Shown: in pieces, positions 10,471 through 18,465 of the stretch
How the letters are laid out: each line of letters starts with the position of its first letter
How positions within the stretch are numbered: position 1 is the stretch's first letter
Assembly: GCA_032164245.1 (NCBI GenBank)
Contig: JAVMKO010000003.1
Location: 66,038,390 to 66,102,389, forward strand
Source: Sternotherus odoratus
Taxonomy: Eukaryota; Chordata; Testudines; Kinosternidae
DNA length: 64,000 nt
Direction: 5' to 3'
Program-made: the position numbers and the translations under genes
Notes under the pieces: model-generated
The model's database searches: none
What the model saw: the letters and a program-made list of their open reading frames with translations, nothing else
Told to the model about the DNA's origin: nothing

Positions 10471-10924
10471 GGTTGTAAACGTACTTTAGGGAAATGGAAT
10501 GTGTAGTGTTTTGCAGTTGACGTCTAAATGCTTTAAGGGTTCTAATTATTAGAGCATAGACTGGGAGAGAATGGGTACAATCCCAAACAAATGCAACTGA
10601 ATCAAGGTAATAAATTTGAAGCAAAACAAAATAAGAGTACCAATTACAATATGAATTTTTTTTGAAACAATGATAGACTCACCATTTAAAAAATTATATA
10701 ACGGCAGGCCCCTCTGGGGCTACAGTGTAATACTTTATTTGTAAACAAGAAACCACAGATGACTGACTGTGAGCATTAGCAATTTGCTTTAAAAGGTAGA
10801 AAAATTACCCAGTGTGCCTTTCTTTTTCTAAACTACATAGATACATGTATATTATTGTTTTATATGTTCCACAGAGTTAAATGCAGCACCTCCACTGCTT
10901 ATTTTTCTGTTTTATTCACTTCAG
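10471..10924. other. Intron before Walker B exon
   Basis: AT-rich intron ending at the acceptor ttcag at 10920-10924. Nothing else recognised. Confidence 0.5.
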
Positions 10925-11055
10925 GAATACATCGTCTTAAACAGAGCTTGCCTAAAAGGAAGCCAGGACTAATGGCCAAGTCATACGACCCAATAGCCCC
11001 TATAGCTGAGGAAATAAGTGAGGGGGTCTGTCTCTTGTGTTTTGATGAATTTCAG
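10925..11055 (+). CDS. AFG1L: AFG1L exon, Walker B
   Basis: A 131-bp exon (acceptor ttcag, donor gtaagt) that starts in phase 1 and ends in phase 0. It encodes IHRLKQSLPKRKPG, then LMAKSYDPIAPIAEEISEG, then VCLLCFDEFQ. CFDEF is the Walker B motif, which supplies the Mg-coordinating Asp and the catalytic Glu. The SYDPI segment is well conserved in the vertebrate proteins. The exon is separated from the previous one by a 5.2-kb intron made largely of a hAT, two Helitrons and a DIRS fragment, and from the next by 13.4 kb including a full DIRS element. Confidence 0.94.
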
Positions 11056-11339
11056 GTAAGTAATTAATTAGAGAGAGTTTCCTGGCTTCAATAAAACATT
11101 TAAAGTATTGTTGATCTTTTATCTTAAATATAATATCCTTTGTTGTTAGTTTAGTATTCAAGTTACTAGCCTGTGGTGAACTGTAGAAGATAAAAGTTCA
11201 GAATAGAAATTGTTTCCAAGACTGTGAAGAAGATATTTTTCAAAGAGGTAGAAGTTGACTGCTTCAGTCTACTTTGAATCACTTTCAGGTGTCTCCTTTA
11301 ATCACCATCCTTAAAGCTCACTGTAGAGAACAAATAGAA

Positions 11340-11432
11340 TTTGATAAGATTCTTATGAGCACTTTGGGGCAGAGACTGAGTTTGTACAGTGTCTAGCACA
11401 GTGGTACTGGTCCATGTTTGGTATCCCCCCGG
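11340..11432 (+). repeat. Old LINE/SINE 3'-end-like repeat
   Basis: The sequence ggggcagagactgagtttgtacagtgtctagcacagtgg resembles a dispersed 3'-end repeat (typically ...gtttgtacagcgcctagcacaatgggg...) that recurs in this window near 34010, 48400 and 51560, and inverted near 51395. Strongly diverged; class not certain (L2/CR1-like). Confidence 0.5.
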
Positions 11433-12020
11433 CATTCCTGCAATTGAAATAACAAAATAATAATTTGATTCATTGAGATCAAGGACATGGGAACGATATA
11501 TCAAATTAAACTTAAAGTCTGTGGCAATGTCCTGAAGACTTTGTGTACTGGGCTATCAAACTGTGGCAATGTCAGATAAATTTTAAAATGGAAGCTTTTA
11601 TTGAATTAAATAAGAAAATGAATAAATTGATAAAATATTCTTTGTTTTACTTACCTTAATTAATTCGATTTATTCTGTACTACTCCTGAATTCTTCATTT
11701 TAATTGTGCCTCACAAATTTATATTGAAAACACACCAACTGCATTATAGAAATTGTCCACAGGGAAGCTGGAGGTTGTGGTAGCTTGAGATGACTAGGGC
11801 TTGTTGGCTTCTGAGAAGTTGTGGGAGACAGTCTGGGATAAAGATGGTTGCTGGGTATGACTGCTAAAATGATCAGCAATTAAGTAGTTATCCGTGTTGA
11901 CATTTAAATTATCATTGTTAAGTTTTTTAAGTTAATATCCTGTTGAGATGAATGGAGAAGTTTACACCTTTCAGCCATTGTTTTAGGCAGTCTGCTGGCC
12001 TGAGAAGACAACAGTGCATC
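11433..12020. other. Intron stretch, nothing recognised
   Basis: AT-rich intron. Part of 11760-11930 (gaagctggaggttgtggtagc) resembles 31180-31260 (gaagctggaggttgtggtatc), so an old dispersed repeat may be present at both places. I cannot classify it. Confidence 0.4.
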
Positions 12021-12021
12021 A

Positions 12022-12300
12022 TAGAGTTGTAGAAATGTAGGGCTATAAGAGACCTCAAGAGCCCAGCCCCCCATTCTGAGGCAGGACCAAGTAGAACTAG
12101 ACCATGCCTTACAGATGTTTCTCCAGAATGTTCTTAAAAACTTCCAGTGATGGGGATACCACAACCTCCCTTAGAAGCCTATTCCAGAGCATAACTACAG
12201 TTAGAAAATGCTTCCGAAAATCTAACCTAAATCTCCCCTGCTGCAGATTAATCCCATTACTACTTGTCTTACCTTCAGTGGACTCTGAGAACAATTGTTT
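12022..12300 (-). mobile_element. CR1 LINE 3' fragment, minus strand
   Basis: Reading the + strand: tgtagggctataagagacctcaagag, then gatggggataccacaacctccc and agaaaatgcttccgaaaatctaacctaaatctcccctgctgcag-like sequence, in the order expected for the reverse complement of a CR1 3' region. It ends near the segment encoding the RRLRG-type motif. It sits just upstream of the DIRS insertion. Confidence 0.75.
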
Positions 12301-12436
12301 ATTTCCATCAGTTTATACTCCGTTCACATTGGAATGCTTTTTTACAGCCATTAGTGCTATAAAGTTAATTTTAAAAAATTAAATCTTTTGTGCTAGAATA
12401 TAATTCTGCAGTAACAATGAATTCTTCTTCGAGTGC

Positions 12437-12602
12437 TTGCTCATGTCCATTCCCACAAGTGTGTGCGCACCGCGCATGCACGGTTCCGGAAAGTTTTCCC
12501 CCCAGCGGTACCCGTAGGGTCGGCAGGGGCGACCCCTGGAGTGGCGCCCTTATGGCGATGTATATATGCCCCTGCCGACCCTCCCCCGCTCAGTTCCTTC
12601 TT
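12437..12602 (+). repeat. DIRS left inverted terminal repeat
   Basis: This 166-bp block is the exact reverse complement, by eye, of 18251-18416. It includes a tatatatgcccc TATA-like stretch near 12560 and the start of the likely transcription region. The outermost 10 bp (12427-12436) differ from the right end, as expected from DIRS ends that are reconstructed via the internal region. Confidence 0.92.
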
Positions 12603-12758
12603 CCCGCCCATGACGGTTAGCTGGAATCCCTCTACCTCGTGTGTACTAGCGGTATCTCAGTCCATAGTTGTTCTTAGTTAGTGTTTATAGATAGTTGATA
12701 AGTGTTAGTTCTACTGTTCCATTAGAATAGAAGTAGTTTACAGAGTCGTTATCGTGTT

Positions 12759-15122
12759 ATGCCTGGGGCGCCGGGGTTTAAGACCTGCGTGCGCTGCGGG
12801 AAGCCTATGCCCAACAGTGACCCTCATACTGAGTGTCTGAAGTGCCTCGGGGAGAGTCATCTGTCGGAGCGTTGTGCTATCTGCAAGGGATTTAAGCCCA
12901 GGACAAAGAAGGAAAGGGAGTCGAGACTGAAGCTTATCCTGATGGAGTCAGCGCTTCAGCCTCAGGGAGATCTCCCATCCACTTCGGTCAGAAGTGCTCC
13001 GGCCTCGGTGCGAGACCCGGCGGCACCGAAGAAGGATAAGGCTCACCGGCACCGCTCACCGCACCGCTCTGTGAGCCCGCGTCGGCACCGATCTCAATCT
13101 CCGGTGCCGGCTAAGAAGCAAAGAGGTCGGTCCCCATCCAAGAAGGCTAAGGGGAAATCCTCTTCTCACAGGCAGACTTCGGGTCACCTGAGTGAGTCCC
13201 GTCAAGTGCCTCTGCAACTTGCCTCGGTGCGCGCTCCTACGTCAAGGGACGAGGTAGCCCCGCCCGAGATGATTCAAGACTTGGCGATGCCATCGACCCC
13301 GGACGCCTTCGATGCAGCCAGGGAGCTGATCGAAATGGCGGGGGACCCCACTCCGGTACCGATCATTCCACCGGCACCGGTGTTGCCTCAAGGGCCCATA
13401 CCAACGGCGGCACCGTTTGTGGTCCCGGCACCGCTACCACCGATTATCCCTCCAATGGCAACTCACTCGGCACCGGTCACTACCTCGGTACCGGCTACAG
13501 CACCGAGAAGGGACCCCGCGGCACCATCACTACAGGCTTCAGCAGAGACTTATGTGCGCCAGCCGGCACCGAGAGCGTTTCCAGGAAAGCCAATGTTGAT
13601 ACATCCAACCATGGCACCGGAAGGAACGGCACCCCCGTGGTCTGCATCTGAACAGTCTTCTGATTCCGATGTGGGCTCCGCACGCTCTGGCCGCACCCAC
13701 CGCTCCGACGCAGGCTCCCGGCACTCACATAGGAGCCATTATCATTCGGCAAGGCGCCACCACTCTCGGCACGGATCCCGGCACCGTAGTGAGTCCCAGG
13801 CGGCACCATGGCCGCAGTACCCTCAGGGACCGGCGCAATGGCCTGTCTGGGCACCGTGGACATTCCAACAGGTGCAGGGCCCACCATCCGTCACTGCCTC
13901 CTTGCCCTCGGTGCCGCGTGGCCCGGTGTCGGCCACAATTACCAGACCCCCCTCGGAGGAACCCGATGATGACCCTATGCCGGGACCTTCGGGTCTGGGC
14001 AGCCACCAGTCTACCCACTCTGCGGATAGGGCGGCCGCGCAGCCTACTTTAGAGGACCCAACACAGGGCGAACCACAGTTTCTCTCTTCTTCCTCCTCCT
14101 CTCCAGATGAGGCGGTGGCGGGATCGTCCACCTCTGGTTTACCACCAATGGACATCAAAGGCCACCAAGACCTCCTGCGGAGAATTGCCCACAATTTGAA
14201 TCTCCCTGCTGAGGAAGTGACAGAGGAGGAGGATCCGACGGTGGACATACTTTCATCTGATGGCCCACCTAAGATTGCCCTACCATTTATTAAGAAAATA
14301 CAATCTACCTCTAATGCTTTGTGGCAAACCCCAGCCTCAATTCCACCAACTGCGAGAGGGGTGGAGAGACGATATTTTGCACCCCGAACGGGTTATGAAC
14401 ATCTTTTCACCCACCCGGCACCGGGATCTTTGGTGGCTGACGCCGTGAATCAAAGGGAGCGCCAAGGTCAACCAGGCCCCACTCCCAAATCGCATGATGC
14501 AAAAAAACTGGACCTATATGGCAGAAAAGTGTACTCTTCAGCCGCATTACAATTACGTATTGCAAACCAACAAGCGGCATTAGGACGCTACGCGTTTAAT
14601 TCGTGGGCAGCGTTGAATAAATTCCAGGGGCAGGTAACTAAGGATTCCACTCCCGAATTCACGGCTATTGTGGAGGAGGGCAAGGTGGTTTCTAGGGCTG
14701 CACTACAGGCCGCCCTCGATGCAGCCGACTCAGCATCCAGAACAATGGCGACTGCCATAGTTATGAGAAGGGGAGCCTGGCTACAGGTGTCAGGAATTCC
14801 ACCACCGGTCCAGGCATCCATTCAAGACCTTCCCTTTGACAAGCAAGGGTTATTCTCTGAGGACACGGATAAGAAGCTTCATTCGATGAAGGACTCTAGG
14901 GCCATGCTCAGGTCTCTAGGCCTACACACACCCCAGACTGTCAGGAGACCGTTTAGACCTCCTCCAGCCCCTCCACTCCGTCCTTTCCAACAGGGGCCAA
15001 GGCGTGATCAACCCAGGAGGGGTGGTAGAGGAGTGAACAGGGGTCGTCCCAGATCCTCCTCCCGTAACGGACAGCAACAGCCGGGATCTCGACAGCCCTC
15101 AAACGGCAGACCAAATTTTTGA
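12759..15122 (+). CDS. DIRS gag-like ORF1
   Basis: A 787-residue ORF starts at the first ATG after the left terminal repeat and ends TTT-TGA at 15117-15122. The N-terminus carries a zinc-binding-like cluster (C10, C13, C26, C29, H34, C39, C42). An SR/KR-rich basic segment follows (about 80-150), then long Pro/Ala-rich stretches, an RSHRSHYHSARRHH-type Arg/His/Ser region (about 310-350), an acidic/serine tract and a more globular C-terminal third. The C-terminus is an RGG-like basic tail (RRGGRGVNRGRPR), which suits nucleic-acid binding. By position and composition it should be the nucleocapsid-like Gag of a DIRS element; no enzyme motif is seen. The DNA contains a recurrent GGCACCG motif. Stop context suggests +1 frameshifting into the RT frame (see findings). 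Confidence 0.85.
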   Translation: MPGAPGFKTCVRCGKPMPNSDPHTECLKCLGESHLSERCAICKGFKPRTKKERESRLKLILMESALQPQGDLPSTSVRSAPASVRDPAAPKKDKAHRHRSPHRSVSPRRHRSQSPVPAKKQRGRSPSKKAKGKSSSHRQTSGHLSESRQVPLQLASVRAPTSRDEVAPPEMIQDLAMPSTPDAFDAARELIEMAGDPTPVPIIPPAPVLPQGPIPTAAPFVVPAPLPPIIPPMATHSAPVTTSVPATAPRRDPAAPSLQASAETYVRQPAPRAFPGKPMLIHPTMAPEGTAPPWSASEQSSDSDVGSARSGRTHRSDAGSRHSHRSHYHSARRHHSRHGSRHRSESQAAPWPQYPQGPAQWPVWAPWTFQQVQGPPSVTASLPSVPRGPVSATITRPPSEEPDDDPMPGPSGLGSHQSTHSADRAAAQPTLEDPTQGEPQFLSSSSSSPDEAVAGSSTSGLPPMDIKGHQDLLRRIAHNLNLPAEEVTEEEDPTVDILSSDGPPKIALPFIKKIQSTSNALWQTPASIPPTARGVERRYFAPRTGYEHLFTHPAPGSLVADAVNQRERQGQPGPTPKSHDAKKLDLYGRKVYSSAALQLRIANQQAALGRYAFNSWAALNKFQGQVTKDSTPEFTAIVEEGKVVSRAALQAALDAADSASRTMATAIVMRRGAWLQVSGIPPPVQASIQDLPFDKQGLFSEDTDKKLHSMKDSRAMLRSLGLHTPQTVRRPFRPPPAPPLRPFQQGPRRDQPRRGGRGVNRGRPRSSSRNGQQQPGSRQPSNGRPNF

Positions 15123-17046
15123 AGGGGCGCACGAGGACGACCATCCAGTATCCCGATCCTACCCTTCCCCAACCTTCGTGAATCGCTTGTCCCACTTTTA
15201 CCAGGCTTGGTCCCAAATCACATCAGACAAATGGGTCCTCAGCCTGGTGAAAGTGGGGTACTCTATCCAATTCTCCTCCCTCCCTCCCATCCATCCCCCT
15301 TCCCCGTCCCTCTTCAGGGACCCATCTCACGAGCAACTCTTAGTTCAGGAGGTTCAGACCCTCTTATCTTTGGGTGCCATAGAGGAGGTTCCTCAAGAAT
15401 TTCGGGGCAAGGGCTACTATTCCCGTTATTTCCTTATCCCGAAGGCCAAAGGTGGCCTTCGCCCTATCCTGGACCTGCGGGGCCTCAACTCCTACATAAA
15501 GAAGCTGAAGTTCCGCATGCTCTCCCTAGCGACCATTATCCCTTCTATGGATCACGGAGACTGGTTTGCCGCCCTCGACTTGAAGGATGCATACTTTCAC
15601 ATATCAATCATCCCCAGTCACAGGAGGTTCCTGAGATTTGTGCTCGGGGATCATCACTACCAATTTGCAGTGCTCCCCTTCGGCCTGTCGACTGCCCCAA
15701 GGGTGTTTACAAAGTGCATGTCGGTAGTGGCTGCATACCTGAGAAGGAGACAGGTACACGTGTACCCTTACCTGGACGATTGGCTCGTCAGAGCACACTC
15801 AAGAGAACTAGCAATCCATCAGGTAGCTCTCGTCAGAGCCACTTTCCTCAGGTTGGGCCTCATACTAAACGAACCAAAGTCGACCCTAGCTCCCACTCAG
15901 AGAATCGAGTTTATTGGGGCAGTACTGGACTCTCAGCGAGCCATGGCATTTCTGCCCACAGCTCGGGCCGAGGCCATAACGAACTTGATTCGCTCCGTAC
16001 TGCGGTATCCAACCACCACAGCCAGAAACTGCATGGTCCTATTGGGCCATATGGCTGCATGTACGTACGTGGTGCCCTATGCCAGACTTCGACTTCGCCC
16101 ACTCCAAGCCTGGCTATCGTCGGTATACAGGCAGGGAAGAGACCCACTGGACCTGGTTGTCACCCTCCCACACCACACGCTGAGTGCACTACATTGGTGG
16201 CTGCAACCACGCGCTCTCAATGCAGGGGTCCCCTTTCGCAAACCCCAGCCTACAATGACATTGGCAACAGATGCCTCGGCCCTCGGCTGGGGAGCCCATC
16301 TGGGAGACTCCAGGACTCAGGGACACTGGTCTCACAGCGAGCTGGCCCTACACATCAACGTCCGGGAGCTGAGAGCGGTACGTCTAGCATGCCAGGTATT
16401 TCAGGACCAGTTACAAGGCAAGTGTGTGCTGGTACAGACGGACAATACGGCGGCAATGTTTTATATAAACAAACAGGGTGGTGCTCGCTCTTCTCCCCTA
16501 TGCAAGGAAGCCCTGACCCTGTGGGATTTTTGTATCGCGCACAATATCCATCTCACAGCCACCTACCTTCCAGGGGTCCAGAATGTCCTAGCGGACACCC
16601 TCAGTCGCTCATTCCGGGGCCACGAATGGTCGCTCAGGGGGGATGTTGTGCATTCAATCTTCCTACAGTGGGGATTTCCCCGCCTAGACCTGTTCGCCAC
16701 AAAGGCCAACAGGAAATGCCAGAGGTTCTGCTCTCTCATGAACCTCAGCCCCGGGTCAGAGGCAGACGCCTTTCAGATCCCTTGGAGGGAGGGTCTGCTC
16801 TATGCGTTCCCTCCGTTTCCACTCATTCACAGGGTGCTGCTCAAGGCCCGCCTGGACAGAGCGTCCATGATTCTAATAGCACCGGCATGGCCCCGCCAGC
16901 ATTGGTACACGCTGCTGTTGTCTCTGTCAGTCTCCACACCTATAACCCTACCGCTCCTTCCCACACTGGTGTCCCAGGACCACGGGCGGTTGCTTCACCC
17001 CAACCTCCAGTCACTCCACCTCACGGCATGGAATATCCGTGGTTGA
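15037..17046 (+). CDS. DIRS pol: reverse transcriptase, RNase H, methyltransferase-like tail
   Basis: The frame is open from 15037 (after a stop at 15034-15036) to TGA at 17044-17046. It overlaps gag by 86 bp in the +1 frame. Numbering residues from the GTG at 15178: RT motif LRPILDLRGLN (94-104), catalytic Asp in LDLKDAYFH (D134), LPFGLSTAPRVF (166-177) and the YLDD box (198-201). RNase H acidic residues fit D364 (TDASALGWG), E397 (NVRELRA), D422 (VQTDNTAAM) and D473 (LADTLSR). The last 120 residues, with DLFATKANRKC, DAFQIPW, YAFPPF and APAWPRQHWY, match the Dam-like methyltransferase region known downstream of RNase H in DIRS elements. No early ATG exists, so translation probably continues from gag. 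The real start is uncertain. Confidence 0.92.
   Translation, partial: TGVVPDPPPVTDSNSRDLDSPQTADQIFEGAHEDDHPVSRSYPSPTFVNRLSHFYQAWSQITSDKWVLSLVKVGYSIQFSSLPPIHPPSPSLFRDPSHEQLLVQEVQTLLSLGAIEEVPQEFRGKGYYSRYFLIPKAKGGLRPILDLRGLNSYIKKLKFRMLSLATIIPSMDHGDWFAALDLKDAYFHISIIPSHRRFLRFVLGDHHYQFAVLPFGLSTAPRVFTKCMSVVAAYLRRRQVHVYPYLDDWLVRAHSRELAIHQVALVRATFLRLGLILNEPKSTLAPTQRIEFIGAVLDSQRAMAFLPTARAEAITNLIRSVLRYPTTTARNCMVLLGHMAACTYVVPYARLRLRPLQAWLSSVYRQGRDPLDLVVTLPHHTLSALHWWLQPRALNAGVPFRKPQPTMTLATDASALGWGAHLGDSRTQGHWSHSELALHINVRELRAVRLACQVFQDQLQGKCVLVQTDNTAAMFYINKQGGARSSPLCKEALTLWDFCIAHNIHLTATYLPGVQNVLADTLSRSFRGHEWSLRGDVVHSIFLQWGFPRLDLFATKANRKCQRFCSLMNLSPGSEADAFQIPWREGLLYAFPPFPLIHRVLLKARLDRASMILIAPAWPRQHWYTLLLSLSVSTPITLPLLPTLVSQDHGRLLHPNLQSLHLTAWNIRG
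15114..15123 (+). promoter_or_regulatory. Candidate +1 frameshift site at the gag stop (AAT TTT TGA A)
   Basis: The gag frame reads AAT-TTT-TGA. A tRNA-Phe on TTT (15117-15119) could slip forward one base to TTT at 15118-15120 with full re-pairing, after which the next codon is GAA at 15121 in the RT frame. The RT frame is open from 15037 and lacks an ATG for roughly its first hundred codons. This is inference from sequence only. Confidence 0.5.
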
Positions 17047-18101
17047 ATCCCTCGGAACGCCAGTGCTCGGTTCATGTTAGAGAGGTCCTGCTGGGTAGCA
17101 GGAGGATATCTACTCGTACTACTTATATGGCCAAATGGAAACGTTTTTCCCTATGGGCACGGGACAAGGGGGTAGACCCGACCTTATCCCCCATACCCTT
17201 GGTTTTGGATTACCTTCTGGACCTTAAGAGACAAGGTCTAGCCATTTCTACAGTTCGTGTCCACTTAGCGGCTATATCAGCCTTTCACGCAGAAGTGGGA
17301 GGGGGTTCTCTGTTTAGCAACCCCCTCGTGGGGCGGTTCCTCAAGGGATTGGATAGATTGTACCCTTCCGTGCGACCACCTGTCTCACAGTGGGACCTGA
17401 ACCTGGTGTTGGCGGCCCTTATGAAGCCACCCTTTGAGCCCATGGCCTCCTGCCCACTCTCTTATCTTTCCTGGAAGACGGTATTTCTTGTGGCTATTAC
17501 TTCCGCCCGTCGGGTTTCTGAGCTCCGAGCGCTCACCTCGGAGCCCCCGTACACTGTCTTCCACAGAGATAAGGTTCAGCTACGGCCTCATCCGGCCTTC
17601 CTCCCTAAAGTGGTGTCAGCCTTCCACTTGAATCAGGAAATTTTTTTGCCTGTCTTTTTCCCTAAGCCCCATGCTTCCAACAGGGAAAGAATGCTACACT
17701 CCCTAGACGTTAAGAGGGCGCTAGCTTTTTATATAGATCGTACAAAAACTTTTCGTAAATCTTCACAACTTTTTATTTCAGTGGCGGAACGAATGAAGGG
17801 GTTGCCGATTTCTTCGCAGCGTCTGTCGAGATGGATCACCTCGTGCATCAAACTGTGCTATAACCTCTCGAACATTTCTCCTCCGCCACTAACAGCTCAC
17901 TCGACCAGAGCCCAGGCTACTTCAACAGCGTTCCTGGCACATATCCCGATTGGCGACATCTGCAGAGCTGCAACATGGTCTTCGGTCCATACCTTCTCTT
18001 CGCACTACGCCATCGTGCAGCAGACTGCGGAGGATGCTGCTATGGGACAGGCTGTCCTGGCAGCAGGGACTAGCTCTACTCCTCTCCCACCTCCAAGGTA
18101 A
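17028..18101 (+). CDS. DIRS tyrosine recombinase (YR)
   Basis: A 357-residue ORF starts from the ATG at 17028, overlapping the end of pol by 19 bp. The N-terminal SAM-like core-binding region includes TRTTYMAKWKRFSLWA and STVRVHLAAISAFH (about 30-87). The catalytic domain has the first Arg in ITSARRVSELRAL (R161 or R162), the HxxR pair in TAHSTRAQATS (H291, R294), a Trp in TWSSVHTF, and the nucleophile Tyr in HTFSSHYAI (Y327). All key residues are present. It would join the element's circular DNA to the chromosome. The same frame is open upstream through the whole pol region to the gag stop, so a longer N-terminal extension cannot be excluded; the domain itself starts near the ATG. Confidence 0.9.
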   Translation: MEYPWLNPSERQCSVHVREVLLGSRRISTRTTYMAKWKRFSLWARDKGVDPTLSPIPLVLDYLLDLKRQGLAISTVRVHLAAISAFHAEVGGGSLFSNPLVGRFLKGLDRLYPSVRPPVSQWDLNLVLAALMKPPFEPMASCPLSYLSWKTVFLVAITSARRVSELRALTSEPPYTVFHRDKVQLRPHPAFLPKVVSAFHLNQEIFLPVFFPKPHASNRERMLHSLDVKRALAFYIDRTKTFRKSSQLFISVAERMKGLPISSQRLSRWITSCIKLCYNLSNISPPPLTAHSTRAQATSTAFLAHIPIGDICRAATWSSVHTFSSHYAIVQQTAEDAAMGQAVLAAGTSSTPLPPPR

Positions 18102-18113
18102 CTGCTCGTAAGA

Positions 18114-18216
18114 CACTTGTGGGAATGGACATGAGCAAGCACTCAAAGAAGAAAGAACAGTTACTCACCTCTCGTAACGTTTGTTCTTCGAGATGTGTTG
18201 CTCATGTCCATTCCCA
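18114..18216. repeat. DIRS internal complementary region
   Basis: Positions 18114-18146 are the reverse complement of the left terminus (about 12427-12462), and 18147-18216 of the right terminus (about 18398-18465). The region therefore complements the end-to-end junction of the element, as required for the DIRS circular-intermediate model. It begins 12 bp after the recombinase stop codon. Confidence 0.9.
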
Positions 18217-18250
18217 ATCCCACCCGCCTCCCCTCTGTCGGAGGACCGGC

Positions 18251-18465
18251 AAGAAGGAACTGAGCGGGGGAGGGTCGGCAGGGGCATATATACATCGCCA
18301 TAAGGGCGCCACTCCAGGGGTCGCCCCTGCCGACCCTACGGGTACCGCTGGGGGGAAAACTTTCCGGAACCGTGCATGCGCGGTGCGCACACACTTGTGG
18401 GAATGGACATGAGCAACACATCTCGAAGAACAAACGTTACGAGAGGTGAGTAACTGTTCTTTCTT
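18251..18465 (-). repeat. DIRS right inverted terminal repeat and terminus
   Basis: 18251-18416 is the exact reverse complement of 12437-12602. The remaining 49 bp (with aacgttacgagaggtgag) are unique to the right end and are repeated, inverted, in the internal complementary region. The right host flank begins about tagtaaactg. Confidence 0.92.

Larger units (their letters stand above)
12427..18465 (+). mobile_element. Complete DIRS-type tyrosine recombinase retrotransposon
   Basis: A 6.0-kb element has inverted terminal repeats (12437-12602 and 18251-18416, identical by eye), an internal complementary region (18114-18216), a gag-like ORF, an RT-RNase H ORF with a methyltransferase-like tail, and a tyrosine recombinase ORF. 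DIRS elements integrate through the recombinase from a circular intermediate and make no target duplication; none is seen. Termini are set from the internal region, whose complement reads through the joined ends at ...gttctttctt / cttcgagtgc-like sequence. Frames are intact and terminal repeats undiverged, suggesting a recent insertion. It is GC-rich compared with the AT-rich host intron. Confidence 0.93.

Noticed and set aside
13417..14248. Additional frames on both strands within the DIRS gag gene
   Set aside because: Shadows of the real 787-codon frame in a GC-rich, stop-poor sequence.
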